This document shows positions 22,115-31,599 of a stretch of 64,000 nt of DNA, one piece after another (the first letter of the stretch is position 1; every line of letters starts with the position of its first letter). The notes beneath the pieces were generated by a model. The model was not told where the DNA came from. It was given only the letters and a program-made list of their open reading frames with translations, and did no database searches. The translations under genes and the position numbers were made by a program. The DNA comes from Cordilura impudica (Eukaryota > Arthropoda > Insecta > Diptera > Scathophagidae), in assembly GCA_963682025.1 (NCBI GenBank), contig OY821519.1, positions 139,977,429 to 140,041,428 of the forward strand. The letters are read 5' to 3'.

Positions 22115-24061
22115 TTATTCATCAACTATCATATCTTTAACTACATCATCCAATTCTAAAATATTCTTATGAGGTTGACGTCTTAAGCTACTAATATATG
22201 GATCGGACGACTCAAGCAAACGATGAAAAACATCGATATTCGTTGCAGTTCTACTGCACTTTCTAGAAAACATTAATCTATAGTTCCTGTAATCTTTATT
22301 ACGCGCTTCTTCTGCTTCCTCCGAGAGCATACCAATTGGGAGTACTGCTGCATCTATTATGTCCTTTCCATGAATAAGAATTTTGTGGACAGTAACAGGC
22401 ATGAAATACCATTTATAATTTTTAACAAATAGTTCAGCTGTTGCCCACGCAAATTTCTTAAACTTCATGGTATCAGTTTTCTGCCCACACGTTATTATTT
22501 GAAGAATTATACGAAAACGATCCACTAGTTCTTCATTTACCCCAGTTATATCTGCAACAAGTGCAGGGTTGGAAAAAAAACGCCTTGAGGTATTTCCATC
22601 ATTTGATGTCCCAGATCCTTGCTTTACAGCATCTACGCGTAAGCTCATACGTTCCCTAAATTCAGTCTGAATTCGTTGCTTGTTCTCTTGTTTTAAAATT
22701 TTATTGCGTGCATCGATTGCAGACCACTTTTCGAAGGGTTTATTGTATGGTATGCTATATGAAGTATGCACTCCATAAACTAAATCCTAGCGTGTAATGA
22801 AGAAAGTCCTAATTTACAAGCTTCATTATCGATGTTTTTTCTTGAAACCGCTTCCAAATCATTCATTTCTGAGGGTTTAGCTTTACAAATGTAACACACA
22901 ACTGCTGAACTAGTATTTGTAACGGTCTGAGCCGTTTTACCATCAATCATCGTAAACACTAAATTATGTTTTACGTTGAAATGTTTGTCATTAACTGAAA
23001 CATTAGTTTTTTCTAAAGCATCTATATTTATCCTCATGTTTTCTACAACTGTCAGGACTTTTTCTTTTGTCTCCTTAGTAAATTCGAAAAAAATTGGACG
23101 ACAGTACCTTGTTGACGATGGGCTTTTATTACACCAAAATTCCGCGCCAGTGTCTGTTTTTAGACTTAGAGGCACCATCGATGCTAAAAATAGACTCCTG
23201 TCATTTATATCACTTGGCAAGCTTTGATTGTATTCTGAATGTACAGATGACCCATCACAGCCCCACTTCGACGTAAGAGTAAATTCAAAATTTGCTGCAT
23301 TTATTCGTTCCTGCGAAAAACTTTCAAAAAGGCGCTTTGTCGTATGGTCCATCAGACTTTGTAAGCTAACAGTGGCTTCTTTTTCTGACACTTGGATTTT
23401 ATCCGGATAACATTTCTTCTTTTCATCAAGAACTTTTTTATAAGGAGGCAAAATATCATATCCTTCTCTTTGCAAAACGTACTTTATTGTTTCGTACTGA
23501 TGTTTTGATAATTCAGCATCCAGCATTAAGGCAAGTGCAGTTGTTGAAGGAATATATGATTGTGGTGTTATTTTTGTATCTGGTGAAGTTCCACTTGCCA
23601 TTATTAATTGCTTTTGTGGGTACTGAGATGCTAAATCAGCTGCTTTGTACCTTTTACTACGATACTTGCAGTCATCGAATTCCTTAACTGGTCTTCCTTT
23701 TTTCTTTGAACAGCTAGGTTGGTCATCAGCAAGTGATACTTCGAACATATCTTAAAAAAATTTCATAATATTCAAAATAAATTATTATTATTATATTAAT
23801 TCTTTAAAGATGTATGTATTTACTTTCTAACCAAGTCGCATTTTTCCGAAAGAAATAAGATTTGATTTTGTGCGATTCTCTCCAACGATTTAAAAAATGA
23901 CCAAAAAACCTCTTTTGAACTGCCTTTTCCACTATTTCAATTTCATCAATAGTAAGCACCGAATTTTTCTGTTTTATAAAATTTGTTAACAAATTAACAT
24001 TGCTACCATAATCAATAAGTTCATGGCACAATTCACTATATGAAACAGAAAATAAAATCAT
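22115..24061 (-). pseudogene. Transib transposase (RAG1 core-like), one stop and one frameshift
   Basis: Putative exon 2 (23,748 down to 22,780) has KWGCDGSS with the first Asp (D165), FTMIDGK with the second Asp (D269), then a CYIC zinc pair 16-19 residues later. The next segment (22,771 to 22,115) has DGNTSRRFF, the HKILIH pair (H129, H134) and SEEAEEARNK with the catalytic Glu (E155). The order and spacing track mammalian RAG1, known from the literature: D600, D708, C727, H937/H942 and E962. D-to-D is 104 residues here and 108 in RAG1; the last His-to-Glu is 21 against 20. An upstream exon (24,061 to 23,824) joins through a 73-bp GT-AG intron at 23,751-23,823. A TAG after SSLHARI (22,780) and a frameshift near 22,740 break the gene. 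It would cut DNA at the element ends in the nucleus. Confidence 0.9.
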
Positions 24062-24855
24062 TTTTAGAATTATATTTTAAATTTTATTACAATATTTATT
24101 AACGTTAACTATTTACTTGTTGCGAATTTTGTTTTCAATTTAAGCGGTTTTCTTTTTACATTTTCTTTTTTAAAACATATGATTTTGTTTATTTTTTTTT
24201 AATCTTATTCACATCTGTCAACAATTTATTAACAAATTGTTGTTATAATTAATAACTTAAATTACTTTAAAACGTTAAGCCTAAAGGTATGCAAAACTTT
24301 TTTATTAAAAATACTAGGGTGCAATATTCGTGAATTTTTTACTAAATTTTGATTTTTTTAAAAGATTGACAAAAGTTGGTGAATTTTTTTGACTAATTCG
24401 AAAGAAGGGCCTTTTACCTTTCATTTCGTTATACTGTGAGCACGGAGGTAAACCGAGCTAACTGACTTTTTCTCCAACGAAAACAGCCAATGCTGAATTT
24501 TTAAGGACAATTTTGATGCACTCATATCTCCCAAACTATGTACGCAATAACTTTTTTTTTTCCTTTAAATAAAAAACAAGGCTTCGGATTTAAATAAAAT
24601 CGACACTCAGATTTTTCCGCTCGAAACATCTTCGATATATAAATCTCTGAATTTGAACAAAATTACCATATATTTCCCTTTCACAACTTTAACCAGATTT
24701 CAACCGATCTTTTCCAAGAATATATATACATATATCTTAAAAGAAATGCAGATTTTTGTTTGCCAGACTCTTCTCTATAAAATAGCATCATTAGATTTTT
24801 TAAAAGTAATAGTCAAAAAATGCCTTTTTTGCAGCAGAAATCCCATAGTGCGACG

Positions 24856-25470
24856 TCATACCATATCCATGGCGGAAGGCAAACTGTTATTCAGGAACTA
24901 TCGAAATATGCCTGAGATCATCAGGTCTGTGAATAGCCTTAATTTTCGGTATAGGTACTATACGTGCAGACTTTCATGTCACAGTAAAAGTAGTAGCTTT
25001 AACTAAATTCAAAATGAATTTAGAAACATAAGAAAAACTTGTCCTACAAACGTAATTGAAATATTATCAACAACAATCGATAGAGATTTAACATTACTAG
25101 AATTTAATTTTATGTCATTTCAAATTTTCCCTTTGCACATACTGCTTTCTGATTTCTAAATTAAATTATTCTCATAGGAATAATTTATTCAAATACCAAT
25201 CAAAATATCTTGCAAACCAATATTTAACAATGTGAAATGTATAGCATCAAAATCACAATATTTAAAATTAAGTTATTTTAAAGATAAGTTATTAGAAAAT
25301 TTAATGTAGTTATAAAATTCTAATTATAATATTACATCACTCATAAATCAAATACATTTAACCAGACTGAACAAATATAAGATCCAAAACGTTATTTTGT
25401 TTAAAAATTTTGCAAAAAATTTGCAAGCTTTTTCGTCCAAATGCTTTTTAGTTGTCTCGTTTGTTTTGGC
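24856..25470. other. AT-rich stretch, nothing recognised
   Basis: This follows the Transib right duplication. The short region at 24,856-25,000 is slightly richer in GC. No gene or repeat is supported. Confidence 0.45.
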
Positions 25471-25479
25471 GATCACGGT

Positions 25480-26530
25480 TACCAATAATTTTGTGTAAAT
25501 TAAACCAGTATACTATATGTCTTTAGATAAACGCAAAAAATGGGAGGAGTCACCGGTTTAATTTTAGAAGAAAAATCAAAGATTGAAGCTTACTATGATT
25601 CTGGACTATCCCTCTATAAAATTGCTGATTAAACTGGAAGGCCAGTTTTCTTCAAAACGAGGAAAATTATGGAAAAAAAATTTCAAGGGCGGCAATAATC
25701 GAGCGATCTCCTAAGCAGACGACTCGTCTACGAAAATCGAAGAAAAACAATGGTTGTAAAGCGAGGTTCAAAAAGTGATTAGGAAGGGTTCACACCTATA
25801 GTGACAAAACAAATTAAAAAAAAATATTTGTGATTCCGATTACAAGGGAGATGTGTAAACATCTAGTAATTTAAGATTTTTTAAGGTAGAAGTACTTGTG
25901 CTTTCAGTATATTTTTTTCAATTTAGAGCTGTTATACATTTAGCCTAGTTTAATTAGTTGTTATACTTCTATATTATTATATATGTGATTGTGTTATACA
26001 TACTTTCTGGTTGTTGAATTAGTTTATATTGTCAAATTTTTAACGTTTATACTTGAGGGTTGTTGAATTGGCTGCAATAATCTCTACACCAATATACTCA
26101 TACCTCACACCGTTTTCGTCTTACTCTGTTTTTGTGATTGCATTGTGAAATAGATTTTTACCCCCCTAAGCGTATAGATGTTTACACATCAAAAACACCA
26201 CTTATACGTAGAAAGACTATGCGCTTAATTTTTGTTCAAAAGCATGTCTTTTCTTGACCTACGTCATGGATTCAGAGCTAAAATGTTGAAATCTTGGAAT
26301 GGGCATCTTACTCGCCCGATCTAAATATCGTCGAGAACGTCTTGGGTTGGTTGACGAGGAAAGTGTACGTGTCCGGAAAACAATACAACAGAAACGCCAA
26401 AATAACATTAAATATGCTTGATCCACCATTTCATTGAATTACATTAACAATTTTGCAATTCAATTCCCAATCGAATTTTCGAAGTGATTTCTAATAAAGT
26501 TGGCACAAAGGATTACTAATTATTTTTAAA
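25480..26530 (+). pseudogene. Tc1/Tc3-like transposase relic, split by a MITE
   Basis: An N-terminal helix-turn-helix block reads EEKSKIEAYYDSGLSLYKIAD with a stop inside (25,567-25,640). After an inserted MITE the C-terminal DDE block reads WASYSPDLNIVENVLGWLTRKVY (about 26,300-26,370), the usual WPARSPDLNPIEN wording with the third acidic residue, then NSIPNRIFEVISNK (about 26,460). The middle with the first two catalytic acids is not clearly present. Multiple stops make it non-functional. Confidence 0.85.
25826..26190. mobile_element. MITE with GATGTGTAAACATCT ends, copy 1
   Basis: The left block GAGATGTGTAAACATCT (25,848) and the right block AGATGTTTACACATC (about 26,174-26,188) are inverted. 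Common flanking words TCCGATTACA on the left and AAGCGTAT on the right recur around copy 2 at 44,412-44,664, so the element extends a little beyond the inverted core. It sits inside the Tc3-like relic and is therefore younger. The duplication was not resolved. Confidence 0.65.
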
Positions 26531-26639
26531 ATTGTTTGAAATGTAATATTTAAGTATTAAAAAGCTATAGTTGCTCAAAATACTAATTAAACTGAAATTA
26601 TGGCGCTATTCTGTTGACCAATTTTTTGCTGTATTTTTT

Positions 26640-27000
26640 ATATCCTATACCAACTATGTAGTCAGTATAATGTCAGTATAATGACTGTGTGCTGATGTTT
26701 ATAACCATCAAATATATTTGACCTAAAACCGTCTTTTATTATACCTATCGGTCAAATTGGGTTTGTGTGTGTTCATTACATCCATTAATCAGTAGTCTAA
26801 TGATAAACCTTTCAGGAAAATTTTTAGTCATACCCCCCTCATAAAGCTGTTCCCGATCTTCAGTTAGATCTATCAAAAACAAATTTATTGCACAGATTTT
26901 CTCATATTTGGTTTGCATATGTTTTTGCAAACAATAGGTGATTTTACCAAATATGTTCAGGATCGGAAAATTTTTCGACTTAGTTCGCATATATAGTTTG
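26640..27000 (+). repeat. ATACCCTATACC dispersed repeat, copy B, partial
   Basis: Starts TATCCTATACCAACTATGTAG and keeps blocks shared with copies A, C and E (CATCCATTAATCAGTAGTC, TCCCGATCTTCA, TTACCAAATATG). The GTCCGTCC run and the 3' palindrome are lost. Confidence 0.75.
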
Positions 27001-27109
27001 GTGCAAAAGTGAGGCAATGTTTGAAATAAAAGGATCAACTATATTTTTTTTTTATTTACATAAATAAAAATATCAATCCTTAAAAAATAAAAAACAATAA
27101 AAAAAAATT

Positions 27110-29490
27110 AATTTACAACTTAAGTATCTAACAAATTAACAATTGCCAACCCACATTCCGACGATGTTCCAATGAATCAATAGAGTTGGATACCCTACTG
27201 TCATTGATGAGCGCCAACGCCCTCCTTTGTACACGGTCCGGTAGCTCCAAAATAGACTGTGAAGCTATATATGGGAGTTGTATTCCATTTTCGGTGGAAT
27301 GTAAGTGGTATAGATTTTAAGGAGATCAGAAGGAGTGAAGTAATTTTTAAACCGTTTTAGAAAACCAAGACACTTGAATGCTTCTTTCGACACTTGAAAA
27401 ACATGCTCGTTCCAACGAACATCACATTGAATTCTCATGCCTAGAACATCAAGAGTATCCGATTCCTCAATACCTATACCACCCATATATACAGATGGTA
27501 TTGTTGATTCCATGGCCCTGTGGGTCAACATACAACATTGAGTCTTCAGTGCATCAAAATCAACCCTATTCGCTTTACCCCACTCGGAGATTGTTAACAG
27601 GTCTTGATTGAGTGTGTCATTTATTGTCTGCCTTCTGCCCCCAACCTCCAAGAGGCTTGGCCTACAATTAAAGGAAAATGAATGACAAATGCTGCTGTCA
27701 TCTGCGAAAGAGTAAATAAAATTAAAAGTTTGACCAAGAAGGTCGTTCAGAAAGATAAGGAAAAGAGAAGGAGAAGGAACGGAACCTTGGGGTACCCCTG
27801 AATTAAGGTAAAACTCTTTAGATGAGACCCCATCAATAACAACACGTAATGTTCGGTCTCTGAGAAAACTCGATATAAATCGAGAGAAGTCATTACCGAC
27901 CCCAAATGCAATAAGCTTTGATATCAATGCATCTTACCACACACGAACGAATGCCTTGGAAATATCTAGAGCAACCACTTTACTTTCGCCAAAATTGCGA
28001 ATGGATCGACTCCAGCGCTCAGAAAGTAGAGCTAACAGGTTTCCCGTGGAACGATTTCTACGAAAGCCATACTGTCGATCATTAAGAAGTGAATTGGCCT
28101 CTAAGTAGTTTACAAGATGGAAATTGATAATGCTCTCCATCACCTTTGAGAGCGTAGAGCAGATTGCAATTGGACGGTAATTTTTAGGGTTAGTAGCCGC
28201 ACCCCTTTTAGGGATTGGTTGTACATTAGCAACTTTCCAGCAAGAGGGAAAGACTCCCGCACGGTACGAAAGGCTGAAAAGGTTGGCCAATAGACTGGCT
28301 AGCGTCGAAGAGCACTGTTTTAGTACCAGTGCTGGTATACCATCCGGTCCCGAATACTTATTAATGTTGAGATTAGAAAGAATCTTTTTAACTGCACGTG
28401 CTCGAAAGAATATTTTAGGTATAGTACAATATACACTTTCAAGTTCGGGCAGCGGTTGATCGCTATCCGGCAAAAACGAGTTTTTTGCAAAAAGTTCAGC
28501 TAAGAGGTTAGCCTTATCAATCGGTTCAGTGAATATTTGGTCATTCATTAAAAGAGTTGGGATAGCAGAACTAGCATTGTTCCTTACCCTTTTAACAAAT
28601 GACCAAAAGCTCTTACTGCCCCGAGGAGCAGAGAGAACTTTAGCACGAAGACGCTGATCGTAAAGAAACTTTTGGCGCCTTAGTGTTTTGGCACATTCAG
28701 TTCTCGCCTGTTTGCGTTGCAGTTCAGTGGCGGAATTTTAATTTTCACGCCAATATCTGAATGCTTCCTCTCTGGATCTGAATGCATCTCTGCAGGTCTG
28801 GTTAAACCACAAATTTTGATTTGGTTTAGCCGAAATGTACTTTGATGGAATGAATAATCGCATACCAAGCACTATAATTTTTTCCACCATTTTCGCAGCA
28901 GTATCAACATTTGTATCCAGGAAAAAAAGTTTCCAGTTGAAATGCTTGAAAAAATCGTTGAGCTCAGCCCAACGAGCCTTTTCGTAAATAAAAACTAAGC
29001 TCTTCATAGCTGGTGCTGAAACACTTTGAAGTACAGAGTACGGAAAGGATGCGGAATTGGTGCAGTGATCCGAATTACCGAGAGGTGCAAATATTTTCAC
29101 TTCATACTTATCAGGGTGTGAAGTGAGAAAAAGGTGGAGAGTATTTTGTCGTTGCCCGTTCAATGCACGGAATGTGTGTTGGTTGATTTACTAGTTGCGC
29201 AAGATGGTTATGCGCCGCTAAAAGCTCAACGTAACGGCCTTCGGGAGTTGTTTGACTCGAATGGTGAAGCCATATAGAGTTATGGATATTAAAATCGCCA
29301 GCAACAACGATTTCACTATTCGGGCAACTCTCTATGATTCTAGAAATGGATTCAGAAAGGGCGTCGAAGCCATTATAGGTATGCTCCCTTTCTGCATTTG
29401 GGCTTCTATATAGAAACCCGAAGTGCACAATGTGTGACCTGATTTTGAACTTAACCCAAAGTGAGTTAAATTCTGTATCATTACAGTTCA
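27110..29490 (-). pseudogene. Non-LTR retrotransposon ORF2: endonuclease plus reverse transcriptase, nearly continuous
   Basis: From right to left, an apurinic-type endonuclease block reads HFGFLYRSP, VVAGDFNIHNSIW and LVNQPTHIP (29,111-29,450), then LGNSDH (28,738-29,163, after one frameshift). The reverse transcriptase follows: NKYSGPDGIPALVLKQ, PKNYRPIAICSTLSKVME, RQYGFRRNRSTGNLLAL, VVALDISKAF, SGVPQGSVPSPSLFL and YSFADDSS. The frame from 29,163 to 27,265 is single, with only two nonsense codons (TAA at about 28,738 and 27,931). Downstream, ELPDRVQRRALALINDSR (about 27,150-27,250) is the usual LINE tail domain. It has the Jockey-like general layout, but the clade is not assigned. No ORF1 is seen. 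Dead but relatively young. Confidence 0.9.
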
Positions 29491-29499
29491 GATGTTGCC

Positions 29500-29900
29500 A
29501 TTCCTTGACGATTTTCGCTGAATGTTTAGGGTCGTTGTCATGATGTCAGGTCTATCTGAAATTTGGGTGATAGCTAAAGGCAAATTCTCTTGCAAAATAC
29601 GATTACAGTTTTCCCTTCTCATTATGCTATCCATCCGTATAAGTCGGCCCACACCAGATGGTGTTATACATCACCAAACCAAAAGAGAACCACCTCCGTG
29701 ATTTATAGTTTGAGTTACATGTGCTGGGTTTGGTGTGGTCAATGGTTTGTCCCAATACCAAACTTTTCCATCTGATTGGTATCAGTCTATTTTATTCAGA
29801 TGAGATCAAACCCAGCCCTATATACGATTTCAGCTCTCTTTTGACCACTCCGTCTTTAACGTAGACAGTTTTCTCAAAACATCTACAATACACATTATAA
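29500..29900 (-). pseudogene. Tc1-like transposase middle fragment
   Basis: The minus strand reads WYWDKPLTTPNPAHVTQTI, NHGGGSLLVW, then RENCNRILQENLPLA and DNDPKHSAKIVKEW, the catalytic core wording of Tc1-like transposases including the second Asp block (QHDNDPKH). The reading is shifted at least once. The LINE at 27,110-29,490 abuts its 3' side. Confidence 0.85.
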
Positions 29901-30071
29901 AGCCTTGGATAAAAAAATTAATTGTCACCGAAATCTTTAACCATGTTTCTACAATAACAAACGCATCATAATCATTTTGCGATTAGAATTCATGTGCGGC
30001 CCTTGTAGCTCTTTGAGATATATAGTCGATAGCTTTTGTATTGCTCGGTGAAGTTTTTCTTTTATTAATAA

Positions 30072-30146
30072 CTAGCAGAGCCTAGCACTTGAAATTCGTG
30101 TGCAAATTCTGGAAAATTTTATTTTTTCATTAAATTTTTTTCTTTC
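30072..30146 (-). mobile_element. Helitron family B, 3' end fragment
   Basis: Contains CTAGCAGAGCCTAGCACTTG, matching the reversed 3' end of the copies at 47,290-47,670 and 50,503-50,870, with a decayed hairpin (GCACTTGAAATTCGTGTGC). Only about 75 bp survive. Confidence 0.7.
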
Positions 30147-31356
30147 AGTGTTTTCTTATTCTATATATATAAAAAATTTATGAATATTTAAATAAAATTT
30201 ATTAAATTATGAATTTTCAAATAAAATTCATTATTTGATGAACACATCGAAGATATATAAATGGGATTGTTAATTAATAATAATCAGTTTTAGGCAATTC
30301 ACAATTGAACACAGGGCGCTTAAAATGTACTCTTTTTTGAAACCATCAATAATAAATGTGAATTGGTTAAAATTGATTAGCTAACCTTTAGGCTCTTATA
30401 AAATTATTTATTATAAATATTTTATTTTATTTATTTTGATATATTTTTAACACGTATTATACATAAATTTTATCATTCGGCACTTCTCTTCCATATTCTC
30501 CTTTGCCTACTCTAATTAATTTTATGGGAACCATAACATACTATGGTTTCCCTATAATTTGCTGGTGCTAGCTTAATTTAATGGGAACAATAACTCGCTT
30601 TGTTCCCATGATTTCTCAATAGCCATACGTGCGCAAAAGAATGCAGGTGTCACAATGCACATGGTATGTTGGTAGGCAAAGTGGAGGTGCGTGGTGTGTT
30701 ATCTGCGCGGTGTGTTAACGCGATATCTTTGGTACTCACCGAGTCAAGACATCGGGCATGGCTTCATCAACAGATTTATTTGATGGAGGAGCGGACGGGT
30801 TTAACACCAAGTCGAAATTTAAAAATGTTTCAATGGTGTCAATGGTGTCAAACCGTTTATAAAGGTTCTTTACCAGTGTGCATAAAAATACGTCTTTTCC
30901 TTTCTGGAAACTATTTTGTGATTGTTATTGGAAGAAAAGTTTATGTCCCTGTAGTAAACATTCTTTCTGTCATCTCATCCCAAACTGCTGTTAAATATTT
31001 TCCAGGCTCTTTGCCCATTTTCTCTAATCTTTGCACAAAAGAACCAGTCTAGAGATAAGAATCGCGCATGCGTACTAGCTAGGAAAAAGACCACGATGAA
31101 TCATTACTAGACGGCTTTGGGTAAAAGGACACTGAGATTATTGAAGTATCGGCGATTAATCGGAGTTTGAATTGATTTTTGAAAATTTAATGATGATGTG
31201 TCGATGCGTGAAAATTCATGCATGAGGGTAATTCTGAGAGGTGAATGTACAAGGTGTTAACTTATATAACAATGCCAAATTTCACAGTTCTCTGTACATG
31301 CATTTTGCTTAAAAACCCGTTGAAAGATTTACATTCGCGCATTAATATATAGATTA
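30147..31356. other. Unassigned stretch with twin hairpins
   Basis: It has higher GC from about 30,480 to 31,250. Two hairpins occur at 30,524-30,555 and 30,581-30,609. A 128-codon ORF at 30,666-31,052 has no domain, signal or repeat that I recognise, so it is not called a gene. Confidence 0.4.
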
Positions 31357-31599
31357 CTAGATGCAACCCGGTGTGCTTCGCTACCCTACTAGCCCTCCCC
31401 CAAAGTCCCAAGGCTCTCACTATTATAGGACTCCAGATATATGACATTTAACATTTTTTGTATGGGGATGCCACGCCCCTTTGTCCGATCCCGCGTATTT
31501 AAGACTGTGAAAATTTCAGGAAGATCAGATGAGTAGTTACGGAGATTACCTTCTAGAAACTAACAAACACACATTAGTTCTTTATCATATTAATGTAGA
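31357..31599 (-). mobile_element. Helitron family A, short complete copy
   Basis: In reverse orientation it begins TCTACATTAATATGATAAAG (from 31,599) and ends CCGGGTTGCATCTAG (31,357), flanked by A and T. At 243 bp it is a minimal version of the 1.5 kb copies, with one GGGCGTGGCATCC module. Confidence 0.85.

Larger units (their letters stand above)
21542..24850 (-). mobile_element. Transib DNA transposon, CGACG duplications
   Basis: The left end is CACAGTGGGATTTCT (21,542). The right end read inward is CACTATGGGATTTCT (from 24,850). A perfect 5-bp duplication CGACG flanks it at 21,537-21,541 and 24,851-24,855, fitting the CGNCG preference known for Transib. The element is 3,309 bp long and encodes one minus-strand transposase with RAG1-like catalytic landmarks (22,115-24,061). 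Beyond the shared CACNRTGGGATTTCT both ends have a GCAAAAA block, 22 nt after the heptamer on the left and 11 nt on the right, like RAG recombination signals with 23- and 12-nt spacers. The gene has one stop and one frameshift, so this copy is inactive but young in appearance. Confidence 0.93.

Noticed and set aside
30666..31052. 128-codon ORF as a possible host gene
   Set aside because: No domain, signal peptide or repeat pattern, no supported splice partners, and the length is not remarkable here.
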